64,000 bases of DNA from Stereocaulon alpinum (GCA_018257865.1 JAEUBA010000004.1:124001-188000), one strand, 5' to 3'. Shown: positions 52,822 to 64,000, counted from the first letter of the stretch. Numbers and translations are program-made. The notes: generated by a model from the sequence alone, not told the origin.

Positions 52822-54174
52822 TCATCGTCCCATGTTCATTGCTTGCGTAAGTGCTAAACGTTTGCTGAAAGGACTCAAACTTCTTTCCCTTCTAAAAGGT
52901 GTTGCGTTTGGAGGTGGTCGGATAAGTCTAACATTCTCGGTTCGATCTCGAGCGCTGCCACCGTACCTGTCATTGTCCTTTGAATAATCGTCGCTAGCCG
53001 TGAATGAAGAGCGATGCTCTCGCCGTCGGGGCCCGTCAATCTGTCTCGACGGAAGCCCTGGAGTCATTGACTTCCTATGTTTGTTAAGCTGACTCCTGTC
53101 TCTGCTGTCGCTAGGGCTCCTTGTTCGCCGACTGCCCCTAGTGCCGAACGACTCTCTATCTCTGCCTCGATCATTAGGACTCCGGGAAGAACGCCGACGT
53201 CTCTTGCTGCGGTCTTCGCGATGTGAATCTCTCCTACGGCGTCTTTCGAAAGAAGATTCTGACGTGTAGGACGTCGACCGAGACCTGGAGTAGTCTTCAC
53301 GTCTGCGTCCACGGTCTCCTGGTGGATCAGGACTTCTTCGTCTTCCCTTAATAGCTGGGCTCACAGAAGATTTCCATCGGCTAGCTTTGTGGCCTTGAAC
53401 TTGAGAGCGATCGTTCCGCTTTTCGCCATGAGACGAATCTGATGTTAATGACATTGATGTGCCAGGGCTCCTCCTTCGCTTGCGATCCACTTTGAGATCA
53501 GCCAGTGATTGACTCTGGCCTGTATGCACCCGCGCTGCGCGTTTTGGCGAGAGGGTGGGAGAGCGGGATAGGTTGGTGGATATAGTAGAGATAGATGTCG
53601 ATGAGAGCGACCGCGACCGCTTCCTCGACCCATTGATGTGACTACCTTCCTCTGCTTTGCGTTTGCGACCTCGTTCCTCATCTTTCTTTGCTAGCTCTTC
53701 ATCGGCAACACCTTTCCTATTTGCTGTCAGTAACGTGTTGTCCTAGAGCGCATGCTGCTAACGTGGACTTACTTCCGTAGCAAGTCATTAGGTATGTCAC
53801 TGGTCAGCGTTGGTATAAGTTTGGGGTTGGCGAGCTGCTGCGTGCGTGAAGGCCTACGCACGTTTCGTAATTAGCATCCCTACGGGTACAAGCCAGTGTT
53901 GTAAGGCATGTTGGGGGGTATCTGAGTAAGGTTTGTGAGACGTGTCCGGGAAGTATATTCATTTTCGTTGCTTGCGCAATGGGTACTCGGACAAGGACAA
54001 GGATCTCTAGATGCAACACACCCCAAAACCCACTTACCTTGAAGTGTATGGTCTCTCCTGAGCAGGAGCCTTGCACTCGTAACTGTAGTGCCCTCGCTTG
54101 AGGCATTTCTGGCACAGCGTATGCGGTGTAGCTTTCGAGGTTGCAGCAGCTGGTCCACGAAAGCGGTTGCTCAT
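52822..54174 (-). CDS. CCHC zinc-knuckle, RS-rich nuclear protein (ZCCHC10-type)
   Basis: Exons 54174-54038, 53853-53773 and 53716-52822 give 370 residues. The N-terminal zinc knuckle is C21-x2-C24-x4-H29-x4-C34 (CQKCLKRGHYSYEC), followed by the ZCCHC10-like continuation KAPAQERPYTSR. Residues about 45-75 (RTQQLANPKLIPTLTSDIPN) lie in exon 2 and end DLLRKKGVADEELAKKDEER across intron 2. The rest is Arg/Ser/Asp-rich with repeated SRS, RRRRRD and RSPSDSRDRS stretches, typical of RS-domain pre-mRNA processing factors. Introns keep phase (AG|G and AA|G). Likely nuclear RNA binding; precise role unknown. Converges with Cwf18, 215 bp away. Confidence 0.85.
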
Positions 54175-54241
54175 TGAAACTTAGGCACCAATTCTGTGTG
54201 GTAGTCCAATATCTTCGACGTACAGCTGCAGGTCTGATGAG

Positions 54242-54750
54242 TCAGGCTGACAACAATTTGGAATCGATGTGAGGAGTATCCAAGATCTCTTGTTCCAGTC
54301 CCGCGTAGAGTTCGCACAGCTCAAGTAGGATCCGTAAATGTAGTGGTGACAGAGAAGCTAGTTGAGGATATGAAGGTACAACGTCGCTGACTGAAGTTGG
54401 ATACTTGGGGAATATCAGAGAACAAAAGCTTGGCAAAACGCTAGTGGCATCCCCACTAAAGGTACGAATCAGCCTTCTTTTGCACATGGTTCCCATCAAA
54501 CTTCACGTTGAGATCTAACCTCAATCACTTGTCCAGTCTCCCTGGACAAGAACTGCGTCCGACTTTGGAGCATCAACTCGGCTGTCACGCAATTCGACCA
54601 GAGAAATAGGGCTAAAGAGTCCAAAGCCTTGGGGCGGCAGTAGAGACCGCTTTCTTTGTGATACAAGGCAAACACAAACCTCCGCGCACGCAACGAGGCA
54701 ACAATCGGATCCGCCGAACGCTCTGTCAGACTACATGGCGAGCCTTCATA
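54242..54750 (-). CDS. Hypothetical protein, gene structure unresolved
   Basis: Two minus-strand segments read like one conserved protein. The first, about 54748-54527, contains ADPIVASLRARRFVFALYHK, LDSLALFLWSNCVTAELMLQ and SRTQFLSRETGQVIE. The second, about 54470-54242, contains FPKYPTSVSDVVPSYPQLAS and LSPLHLRILLELCELYAGLE with a stop at 54242. A donor (GAG|gttaga) and an acceptor (cctttag) lie between, but their phases do not match, and no start codon is visible upstream in frame. It could be a real gene with an exon I cannot place or a frameshifted copy. Family not recognised. Confidence 0.35.
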
Positions 54751-55040
54751 ATGCCAAAGGAACTCTCTTTGATATCCTTCGACCTTTTTGATATGCCTCC
54801 TTCTCCTTGACCTTTTGCATTCTACAAATCCAACTTCTACACTCCTTTACTTGGGTTTGGCGCAGCACGGGTTGCGGCTCCGAATCGTTTATTCTAATCT
54901 GTGTACACAATGGCAACACACATAGCCAAGACGTCTGTGTCGAAACCATCTTTTGCAAAGGTATGTGCTTCTGCCCTGCCCCGTTCAACACGGCGTTCGA
55001 TATTGTATTGATCGCTTATTGATCAATCCAGATCGCAGCA

Positions 55041-57583
55041 ATGGCTCCTCCCACTTCCAGCGGACCACTTCCACCTAATGGCCGAGAAAATGAGAAGCCC
55101 TTCTCAGCGACCTCACCTACCCGTTCTTGCAAGTCACCTATGGTCGAAAGTCCCTCTGCGTCACAACTACAACAGGAGCTTCGAGACTCTATGTCACGCC
55201 TTGCTGTGAAAGAATCTACACTAGCAGGGAATTCTCTCAATGACCAACAGAAGACCAATATCAGTCGAGCAGGACTCAAATTCGACGACGACCAGACACA
55301 GGTTTCTACGTCGTCCACCAAGCCTGCAAGCCTGGACGGCAAGAGCACCATATCGGGTGCGCTGGATGAGAAGGAGTCTCTTCGACCCGATGATAGTGCT
55401 AGCGTCAAAGCTGCTGAAGATGATGATTTTGGGTCAGGACCTACAGGGCCGAACTCTCGAGTTGGCTCAGAAGCTGGAGGGAGGGCGTTTGGAAACCAGT
55501 TCTATGAGATATCCGAGAGTATTGGTCCCGGTCATCCTAGAATGCAGCCTCTAGGTCGGAGGATAACCACCGGTATCGAGGAGGAAGGACCACAAATGAC
55601 ACACCCACCTCTTGGGACTACGCTACCAGCGCCAGTCAGCTTACCGCCCCCTCAGCTCATTGCACCCACTGGACCTTCGATCGACTACAAGTACCAAGAG
55701 CCGGATGAGAAACTTTTTGAAGCTCTTCAATCGCCCAAGGACCGCTTGTTCCTCCTTAAGCTCGAGCAAGAAGTCATCGTTTTCGTCAGAGACTCCACGT
55801 AAGCACTTTGAACACATTTCACTTGCGCCAAGCTAAATATCAAACTTAGGGAACCGTTAATCGATCTACCGCCTTGCAATTCGTTCTGTCGACTGTTGGC
55901 ACACAAGCTTGCAGACTATTATGCATTGACTCACTTTGTGGACAACGCTGTAAGCTCCGTAAGGCTGTACCGGACGCCGTACTGCCGACTGTGAGCTCAC
56001 TTCTCTACGTTGTGGCATCTTCCCGTGCTAATGTTCTCCTCAGTCCAACGCCGTTGGGTGCGCTTGCATCGAAAGCTCCCTTACCAATTGACACGACACA
56101 GTCCTTGCAGCCAGCAATGAAGATCATGCGCCGTGCAGGATTGGGCAGAGCATGTCGGAATGCTGACTCCGGAGTTAATACAGCAGAGGCTTCAGCGACC
56201 CCTTCCAAAGCAGGCTCCGAAAATGGTGACGACAGCCAGAGAGGTACTGGTGTAGCATCTCCAACAGACTCTAACACGGCCAAAGAAAAATCATCCTTAA
56301 CAAGAGAAGAGCGAGAAGCAAAGTACAAGGAAACAAGAGAGCGAATATTCGGACCAGAAAGTGAGAACGCTGACAGCAATGAGGCGGTAAATGAATTGTC
56401 TCGAGCTAGCTCGAGGAACGAAAAGAGGAAGAAAAAACACAAGAACAACGACGATGGTTTTGAGGCACGGTCGCAGTTCAATGCATACTATCCGCAAGTG
56501 CAGTATCAGCCTGCCTCCTATGATCCAAATGCGAATGCTCCCGCTTATTACAACAGCCCCTATGCCATGCAGCCAGGACTTCCCATGGGACAACCTGGGA
56601 CTATGAGCCCTGGCATATTGCAACAAGGCTTTCAGCAAGGGTATCAATCTGTGCCGAGCGCCCAAGGATATCCATCAAATCCAAGCGGGAACCCAATGAT
56701 GATTGGCTATGACATGCAGAATGCAGCAGCATTCAATCAGAACCAGCAGATGCCTTCGCAATACTACTCACAAATGCAACAAGGCTACGGTCTGGGTCAA
56801 CAGTCCCCAGCTATATCGTCGCCTGCATTGAGCAACAACGGGCAATTTCCACGTCCGCAGTCGCAGATGTCTGATCATCAATGGTCACAGAACGGCTACA
56901 CTTATTCTTACCAACAAGCTGGCGAACAACAGCAATTCTTCCATCCACCAATGCCAGTTTCAAATCCGATGCACAATCCAAATCCCATGGGCAGCGTACA
57001 GTCGATTCCTTATCAATATGGCCAACTTCCAATTCATCCGGGTCTGCAAGGGGCAAAGTCACAACACCCATTACCCGGTAGCTACAAGAGTCAGGCTTTC
57101 AACCCTCAGACCCGATCCTTTGTACCCAATGGTGGCCCTGCGCCTTCACAACTGGTACATGGAGGTAACAGCCCCAACCACCAGATGGCGCGAAGCCCTG
57201 CTATATCAATGCCAAACGGCAGCCAGTGTTCCCCTTACGTCCAACAAGCACCAACTTACCCTCAAATGGCTTCGATGCCAGTTCCATCATCATCATACAG
57301 CTTTGGCTCAGAATCGAGGAACTATGGGCCACGCAAGAGCTCCGCACAATCAAGCATCACACACTCTCCAGCCCAGAGTTCTCTCTCAAAATGGGGCACA
57401 CCATCGCATCTTCCTCCGAAGCCACCGCCACCGGAGACATCGAGCATGCCCGATGTTCACCACTCCCTTCCAATGAACAACCAATTTAACGTTTCTGTAC
57501 AGCCAATGCATAGAGGACAGCCGATGCCAAGCTATCAGAACGGAGTTTATTCGATGCCAGGCGCTAGTCCTCAGGCGACATAG
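55041..57583 (+). CDS. R3H-SUZ domain RNA-binding protein
   Basis: Exons 55041-55798, 55850-55990 and 56044-57583 give 812 residues. Residues 1-235 are disordered and Ser/Pro-rich. The R3H domain spans about 236-300: DRLFLLKLEQEVIVFVRDST joins across intron 1 to EPLIDLPPCNSFCRLLAHKL and ADYYALTHFVD; the core R-x3-H (RLLAH) is visible. A SUZ domain follows: PAMKIMRRAG, then SLTREEREAKYKETRERIFG (about 410-430). The remaining 380 residues are Gln/Pro/Tyr/Ser-rich (YYPQVQYQPASYDPNANAP), a prion-like low-complexity region. R3H-SUZ proteins bind single-stranded RNA in the cytoplasm and often enter RNP granules. Both introns keep phase; exon 2 alone carries the R3H core. Confidence 0.9.
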
Positions 57584-58208
57584 GAGGTTCAGGCTCAGGG
57601 TTCGGCGGATTTGGAAATGGTAGGAAACAGAGGACTTGTGCGATGTTAGGTTTGCAGAATCGCATGCATGGCGGTTGAAGATGGCAAAGGAAAAGCGGGC
57701 AGCCATAATGACATTTCTTACAATGCAGAGGTCAAGGTCTAGTGCCTTGCGGAGCACAAAATAGAATACACTAGATCAATTCACAATCCTCACTTTTACC
57801 CGTGCGATGAATGTTAGTGTGCCCACAGGTGAAACAACAAATATGTGATGTACGCGCGGTAATGGCTCCAAGTGCTATGTCACTGAGTCGGATATCCTCG
57901 CCGTCGCCAAACTAGAAATTCGATGTCATTCCGGGCGCCAGGCACCCTAATCGGGTAAAGCAGTCCCCATAGTTCTAGCGGAACGAGCGTCTAGTTAAGC
58001 GATTTCCTAGGGACAGTCTTGGGTCCGCGCTCCGGGAAAAGTGAGAACTTATTCTGATATATCCGAACCTCAAACGACCTCACCAAAGACGTTCACAAAA
58101 CCTACACTTTCGCGCTCCGGCTCCTACGCCAACCGCCTCAGCAGCCGCGACCATCACCATCTCCAGCTCCATCTCCATTACCAGCAGCCATCAATCCGCA
58201 CCCAGGAA
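57584..58208. other. Intergenic region upstream of Mic12 gene
   Basis: The frame upstream of the Mic12 ATG is open to 58041 but has only a GTG start and a composition unlike the protein; it is leader. No other signal. Confidence 0.4.
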
Positions 58209-58589
58209 ATGGGTTTCACAACCTCTTTCATCTCCGGCATAACACTAACATCCACAACCCTCTACCTGTCCCTCCTCTACCACCAACGGGCTCGTCTACG
58301 CCAAGCCACACTCTTGCACCAGCAATCGCTACTGCTGAATAGTATCACTGATCCGCATCTTGCTTCGGAGTTGGCGACTATACAGGAGGGAAATTATAGT
58401 GGGGGGTTGAGAGAGGGGGTTAGGGATTATAGGTTACAGAGGGCGGGGCTTGTGGAGCGGTGGAAGGATGTGTGGAATAGGGAGGTTGAGGGGGCGGTGA
58501 GGTGGGTGCAGGGCGTTGATTGGAGGCGGGTTAGGGAGGGGGTTGAGGGGAGGGCGAGGGGAGTGAGAGAGGGGGAGAGGAGGGTTTGA
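58209..58589 (+). CDS. MIC12: MICOS complex subunit Mic12 (Aim5)
   Basis: Small inner-membrane protein of the MICOS complex that shapes cristae junctions. ATG at 58209 gives 126 residues: MGFTTSFISGITLTSTTLYL starts with the single N-terminal membrane segment typical of Aim5/Mic12, followed by SLLYHQRARLRQATLLHQQS. The C-terminal part (VERWKDVWNREVEGAVRWVQ, then GVDWRRVREGVEGRARG) matches the conserved RWNxExxxxVRWVQxxDW pattern of filamentous-fungal homologues. Codon use shifts to extreme G-richness on the coding strand after 58380. Assignment rests on membrane-segment position, length and C-terminal pattern. Confidence 0.85.
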   Translation: MGFTTSFISGITLTSTTLYLSLLYHQRARLRQATLLHQQSLLLNSITDPHLASELATIQEGNYSGGLREGVRDYRLQRAGLVERWKDVWNREVEGAVRWVQGVDWRRVREGVEGRARGVREGERRV

Positions 58590-59053
58590 TTGTTGGGTTG
58601 GGGAATGTTGGATGTGGTGGTTCGATGCAGGTGTGGGCTTTTGGCAACGGCCAAATGGATCGCCAAGTAAGCGTTTCCGAGAAATGATTCTGGATACTTA
58701 GCGAAGCTCTAGCCATTACGCGTTTTCGCCCTGCTCATGAGCAATAGCTATATGAGCTATACAGTCGGAATCCTCAGTCAAAGCCCCAGTGGGGCAGGTT
58801 TCGCTGGCTATTGACGCCCTTACACTAAAGGTGCACGCCTCGCTCTGCTTGCAAATTCCAAGCTCCCGAGCGTAGTCAGTTTCTGGCGTCAGGCATGGAG
58901 CCATTTGCATTGGGTACGCTTCATGTAGGAAGTCGAGAGACTCTTTCGTTTGTAGTCTAAGCCCACGGTCTCCGAATCCGTGTTATTTGAACCCACTTCC
59001 TTCAAATCTTCTTCGCCTGGATCCACGAAATCTGATTGATTCTCCTCCAAGTC
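58590..59053 (-). other. 3' flank of NLR-like gene containing an in-frame open extension
   Basis: Directly after the NLR stop codon (59056-59054) the same frame stays open for 54 codons, 59053-58892, ending at TGA 58891-58889. The translation is acidic then basic (DLEENQSDFVDPGEEDLKEV, then YKRKSLSTSYMKRTQCKWLH). It could be a truncated natural C-terminus or a readthrough extension. The rest of the segment, to Mic12, holds nothing. Confidence 0.4.
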
Positions 59054-62000
59054 CTATGCTCCATATTGGATCAGTAGTTCCACAGTCTCCTTCGAGCCAT
59101 GATGCTTGGCAAATCGAAGGATAGATATTCCGGAGTTCGTTCTAGCATTCACGCTTGCCCCTCTTTCAAGTAACAACTTCACTACAGATAGGCGGTGCCA
59201 ACGAATAGCGTGCTTGAGCAGCGCTCCATCAATATCAGCCCCTGCATCCACTAATACGCGTACTGCATCTTCTGTGCACCACCCGACTGCATGACGCAAC
59301 ACCGGCGAGCCGTAAACCAGGGTATTAGCATCCGCGCCGTACTCAATGAGTGCCTTTAGAATGGTAGGGTCTGCTGATAGTGGTGCATATTTGTTGCAGA
59401 GAAGTAACGCCTTCTCCATAATCGGCACCCCTCGGAATACACCATGAACACTTGCACCTTTGCCTAACAAGAGCTTCACGCAGGCTGCTTCGTTCCTTTC
59501 GACTGCATTCCACAGTACTCTCCCGAGATATAGGTTTTCTTGATCACTTCTCGGCCAATCGGCTAGTAGTTGTGCCAGACGACTTTCGCTTCCCGTCTGC
59601 ACTGCTTTCTGCAAGCATGTTGCAGCTATCCAAAAACTTTTGCTCGACTTGTCCATGCCTACATGATGCTCAAGTAGTAAGCTCAAGGCTTTCTCGTGGC
59701 CATTCGCAGCCGCCAGGTGAAGTGGTAGCTCACCGAAGCCATCTCTGACCTCGGTATCAGCTCCGTAGGTGAGGAGCAGCTGCAGCATGGATATGGAATT
59801 ATCTGCGGCGAACACATGAAGTGGATAGGTGAAGCTTTTCTTCCATGGATCAAAAACCGAGATCGCTTTCCCTTCTTTCAGAAACAAGTTTCGTGTCTGA
59901 TTGGTCCCCTGGTAGCGCAGTCCATTCATCATCTGCTCATCCAATCTGACCCCCGCCTCCAAGAGCACCTTGGCTTCTTTGATGTTGCCGTACGTGCAAG
60001 CCAAATGTAATGCTTGAATGTAAAGCCGAGAGGCGCCAGCACTCAAGCCCACAATATCGCTTTGAATACGTAGCTCCAGGATATCGCCAAGGCCCCAAAT
60101 GTTTGCGCAAAACAGATAATCTGCTGGATCACTTATCGTGGAGTAAATTTTATCGCCATATTCACTCCGCCACACCTTTTCAAAGGGCAGAACCGTGGTG
60201 TATCTATAGTGCTCGGTACGCCATATGAGGCCGTTCCAATATACAAACGAACGTGATACAGTCCCATCTTCTCCCACAATAAAATCTTGATGTATATTGT
60301 TGAATGGAGGAGACACCTGACAATCTCTGCTCCCAACCAAGTGGTGTGGCCAATACAAACAGGCGTAAGCGTGAAACTTATTCAAAAATACAGTGTCCGC
60401 GGAACGGTCCATTCCTTCATCCATACTACCTCTTACAGAAGTATCGTCATCACTAGCGGCAACACTCGTGTAGATTGTGTTGTTCCACAACGCTTTGAAG
60501 TCGCTAGGAGCGTTCTTAGCACAACGAGTATCAACATGAGACATTGTTGACAGATATTCCATGCAGCATAGAGCTGCGAAAGCATGGTTTCGCTCCACCT
60601 CATAGCCTCCTTTCAACTCGAAGAATTCCCGGACAGACAGATGAGCGAAGCGAAAGACATCTAGTCCAGTATCAATGACAACAAAGTTGCCACAAAGATC
60701 AAGTACAGTTTCTTTGCTTAGCTCAATTCTCTCTTGCCGATAGGAAGATACGGCACGAATAAAATTCCTCGCGTCCAATTGCTCTTGGAGGCACATCAGC
60801 AGATGAAATACGTTCTCGGTGATGGACCTCTCTTCGTTTTCATACGTATCCAGCATCTGGACGTAAGTTTGATTGTAGAGCTCGCCTAAGTCCGGTGGTA
60901 GTTTTCCCAATCGCTTTCTGACTGCAGCCTCTAGTTTCAAGCCACAGAGATATTGCAGCTGTAAGCTGACCCATCGGAACCTAAGACAAGCACCCATCAG
61001 CCTAATCTCCATTGTACGAGGCTCAACAATGCTCGTGGCACGCAAAGTACAACTCTTGTGAGGTGCAGATTTATAAAAAGAGCTTTAGACTGGTAAGAAA
61101 CGATCTAAAACAGAGATTATGTTTACTAACATGCCATGAGCCTCGCTCTGCAGTGTCTGTTCTATCTCAGCATATAGGTCTGCAGGCACTTTGCCAGAAA
61201 GCAGTCTCTTGGACTTGACTAGTCTTTCAACTTCCTTGGTCACAAAGTGGCCGATGTCCTCTGAGCTCTTGCTGACGTCAATTTCGAGGTTCAAGCATCC
61301 TTCCAGGAAAAGGGTAATGTCTCTGTCATCCCGACTAGCTACTAGTACCTTGATCAAGCTTTTTGATCTTTGTAAAATTGTCGACATGGCGTCGAAAAGC
61401 TCATGTCTTCTTGTGGACTCGCATTCGTCAAGGGCGTCAATGATGATAGTCGTCAACGGCCGACATTGGCAGAGTTCAATGATTAAGTCGGTGCATTCTT
61501 TCTCATTGAGTGCGCCAGCGGCGAAGCCATCCTGTTTCCGCGCTTCGTATACCGTTCGTACAGGATCCAACACTGTCCCACCTGATTGAAGACAAGAGAG
61601 CTGCTTGACGAGACTGCGAAGCACTCCCTCGGGGCTTCCTCTTTCCGGTTCTGCTGGATTTCTGGTGCAGTAAAAGTAGACAGGATTAGGGTTTCTGCGG
61701 TCTCGGAATTCACCCAAATACTTTTCGATCAAGATCGCCCTTTTCGCAGTCAGCAATGACGGAGTACGTTGCAGGCTGTGCGACGCTATGCAGACTGACA
61801 CTAATTTACTTTTCCCAAAGCCTGGAGGACCGTGAAGCCACATGATCGATGAGCTACTAGACTTTTGCCATTCTAGTACGCGTTCATTGGTAAGGAACCA
61901 TTGGCCAGTCCCTGCCAGTATGTCCTTCCGAGCTTGAGTATGATGCTCTATATATGGAGTTGACGATAGCCAATGCAGTATTTGTGCTCGTTCTGAAGCA

Positions 62001-63065
62001 TTGAGGCTGTCATGAAAATCTTCCAACGCTTTATCCATGCGATTGATTGGTCGTTTCATGTCTTGGAGCAAGCTCACAAGGCGTTGATGATTGCTACCCT
62101 CTTTCAATGACAGAGTCGCAAACTGTCCTTCTAGATTTTTAGAGCTCTCGTTCGAGCTCTGGGTGGCTACGAGGTCTTTAGACTTCCAGACCTCTTGTTC
62201 CAGCTTACCAAGGCGTTCAAGCTGTACCCGGAACTTATTGCCGACATCAGTAATGCTTTGAAACGCTCTGGCTGTTGTAGTAGTCAGTATGGCTGTACGA
62301 TTTACCCATGTCCGTAATGGACAAGTCCTGCACAACTGAATACAAAGCCCATAGTTGGAATTGAGAGATTCTTGGTGTGTTGCTTCATATTCAATTCGAA
62401 CACTGAGGCGTCGAGAAGAGATTGTAACTCACTTGCAGTACTCTTTTCGTAGAATCTCTTGGCTTTCACAAGGAATACCAGCATTTGCACATAGAGTCTA
62501 ATGAGACAGTCTTTGAGCTGTTGTGTACTTTGGAATTCTTCCGCCAAATATAGGTGTTCCACAATCCGATATTCCGCAATGATGTTCGCTACTTTCTCTA
62601 TACCCTCAATGACGATCGAATGTCGCTGGACATCCTGTATAGAAGCCTAATAAGTGTCATTAACAATCCAGAACCAAGTCATTGAAGTTTCTGGCATCCA
62701 CCATCTTCCGACAGCAGACAATCATCGACATTAGAGGTTCGTGCTCCCAACAGAGATACCCCACAGACTGGAATTAGACACACCATGAGAACAAATCGTA
62801 CAGCAGCCCACGGAAGCGCAGCATGTCCAGGGTCGTATTGGATAGCTACATCGCCCACTTCGATGAATTTCTGGATCCACATTGCGATTTTGCTGAATAT
62901 ATCACGCAAAACGACATTGTTCACGACCCATTGCTTCCGTTGACACTCATCTTTGCTATCTTTGACGCTTGAGAGCAGGTCTTGCAAGTCCACGGTAGTA
63001 CCGAAGTCGAGAGTCTTTTTATCTTTGTCTCTCAGCCTTGCAGCAGCCAGACTCCAGAGGTCCAT
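59054..63065 (-). CDS. NACHT-ankyrin repeat protein (fungal NLR-like STAND NTPase)
   Basis: Exons 63065-62784, 62646-62433, 62271-61131 and 60980-59054 give 1187 residues. N-terminus: helical domain of fungal NACHT-NTPases (MDLWSLAAARLRDKDKK, GHAALPWAAVRFVLM, joined to ASIQDVQRHSIVIEGIEKVA). NACHT: P-loop WLHGPPGFGKSKLV at about 306-319 and Walker B TTIIIDALDEC at about 437-447, followed by KVLVASRDDRDI (sensor-like). Residues 546-850 form the usual winged-helix/linker region (FRWVSLQLQYLCGL, FRFAHLSVREFF). Ankyrin repeats follow from about 862 to the end (QALHLACTYGNIKEAKVLLE, ELPLHLAAANGHEKALSLLL, RLSVVKLLLERGASVNARTN). Fungal NLR-like proteins detect non-self and can trigger cell death; this one has no visible downstream effector gene beside it. 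The third intron acceptor I chose (acaacag|CC) gives KSTATRAFQSIT, in phase. The stop at 59054 may truncate the protein. Confidence 0.88.
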
Positions 63066-63639
63066 GTTTTGTCACTGGGTACTCAAACAGGGTACAGATT
63101 GCACAACATTCAGAACAGAATAGACGCGGGATCCAAAACCCGGATTGATCAGATAGAGATTGATGAGGTGGCTTTGATGATGGCTTGGATCAGGATATCT
63201 TTGGCCAGCTGGGACACTAATGCAGCCCTCTGTGGGGCTGATTCGTGTGTACATTCAGCACTAGCGATCTTGCTGCCTTAAATGAGAATGATATGCGATT
63301 AAGGGAAATTCGCGCAGATTGCGAGCTCCATGAAACAAAATATCTCATCAGATACCGTTCCAAGATAGATTGAACGGCGAAATCATAAGAGCATTCACTG
63401 GTTGATGCGGAACCACCGTGGCTGCACAAAGCCGCCAAGCTTTCACAAGTCTTCTGATATTTATGCAACCGGTATGAGCTTGGCGTCGACTCCGGCATCT
63501 CAACACTGGTAACATTCCTCGATGACTTGACAGAGCTCCCCTCCACCACACACGTTCTCCGAACCAAAGGTGTACCCAAATACCCGCCATACATCGAACA
63601 GACAACTCTCCGCATCAGTGTCCCCTCCACCTACCCCCA
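63066..63639. promoter_or_regulatory. Divergent region between NLR-like gene and bL17m
   Basis: About 575 bp between the two ATGs. Short open frames on both strands have no coding character. No effector-type ORF, such as a HET-s or PNT1-like partner, is visible here. Confidence 0.45.
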
Positions 63640-64000
63640 ATGGCCGGCGGCGACCTCAAATACCGCCATCTATCCCGCAGCTCCTCCCACCGCCAATCCC
63701 TCCTCCGCAACCTCGTCACAAGTCTAATAACGCACGAATCCATCCGCACCACCTGGCCAAAAGCAAAAGAAGCCCAGCGGGTCGCCGAAAAGCTCATCAC
63801 ACTAGGCAAGAAAAACACCAATGCGAGTAGAAACCGGGCGGAGCAGATATTCTTCGTACGTGCTCCCCCCATCCCCAGCCCACATCATTACTCCCTTAAA
63901 AAGACTCAGAAAGACGGCTCTGGCAAGAGCTAGGACATAGCTAACCCTTCTCCCCGCCCCCCAGCAACCATGGGACCATCTCCCCAAACTCTTCGGCGAG
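63640..64000 (+). CDS. Mitochondrial ribosomal protein bL17m (3' truncated by window edge)
   Basis: Large-subunit mitoribosomal protein. Exon 1 63640-63855, intron 63856-63964, exon 2 from 63965 running off the window; 84 residues visible. MAGGDLKYRHLSRSSSHRQS, SLITHESIRTTWPKAKEAQR and AEKLITLGKKNTNASRNRAE match bL17, then across the intron IFFQPWDHLPKLFGE. Bacterial L17 shows the same RHLxRxSxHRxALLRNL start. The 109-nt intron begins gtacgt and ends ccccag. The ATG lies after a C-rich leader. Confidence 0.93.

Noticed and set aside
1..64000. CRISPR arrays, rRNA genes, intact tRNA genes, complete transposons, biosynthetic gene cluster
   Set aside because: Looked for and not found. The SDR, NmrA-like protein and membrane protein are spread among housekeeping genes with no synthase or synthetase, so they do not make a cluster.

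Overview
This window is a euchromatic stretch of a filamentous ascomycete (Pezizomycotina) nuclear genome. Dothideomycetes is my best guess, by inference only. The basis is short spliceosomal introns (about 45-180 nt, GT-AG), single-copy fungal housekeeping genes on both strands, and typically filamentous-fungal families: a PTH11/rhodopsin-like membrane protein, 2EXR/F-box-like and BTB proteins, a NACHT-ankyrin NLR-like protein and a fungal Hv1 channel. I see no ribosomal RNA, intact tRNA, CRISPR array, complete transposon or biosynthetic cluster.

Layout. 1-8.1 kb: 3' part of eIF3f, converging on COQ2, then a 1253-residue JmjC/zinc-cluster protein and a mitochondrial DUF1279 protein. 8.6-11.1 kb: two adjacent decayed genes, an F-box/LRR-like one on + and an unidentified one on -. 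12.2-20.7 kb: a Stf2/Tma10-like small protein whose ATG is split by an intron, the nucleoporin Nup133 and a five-exon NmrA-like reductase. 21.3-25.4 kb: a Yck-type casein kinase 1 and a rhodopsin-domain membrane protein. 26.6-30.3 kb: a two-exon predicted secreted protein, a nine-exon short-chain dehydrogenase and mitochondrial methionyl-tRNA formyltransferase. 30.6-38.4 kb: voltage-gated proton channel Hv1, a PP2C phosphatase with a CAG-encoded glutamine tract, choline-phosphate cytidylyltransferase, ribosomal protein uS12/RPS23 and a conserved-looking unknown. 38.4-46.0 kb: a gene-poor segment holding only a decayed BTB gene. 46-58.6 kb: TAF13, an F-box-like protein with an N-myristoylation-type start, a PPR protein, Cwf18, a CCHC/RS-rich protein, an R3H-SUZ protein and MICOS subunit Mic12. 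59-64 kb: a NACHT-ankyrin protein divergent from mitochondrial ribosomal protein bL17m, which the window end cuts.

The genes do not form one pathway. Several serve the mitochondrion (COQ2, DUF1279 protein, FMT1, PPR protein, Mic12, bL17m) or gene expression (eIF3f, RPS23, TAF13, Cwf18, Nup133, CCHC/RS protein, R3H-SUZ), which is ordinary for fungal chromosomes. The unusual material is in the accessory genes: the NLR-like protein with an open reading frame continuing 54 codons past its stop, the spliced secreted protein, the proton channel, and minimal upstream ORFs that end exactly 2 nt before the start codons of both Nup133 and Hv1. Exon boundaries were placed by eye from splice signals, reading phase and family similarity; transcripts were not available.
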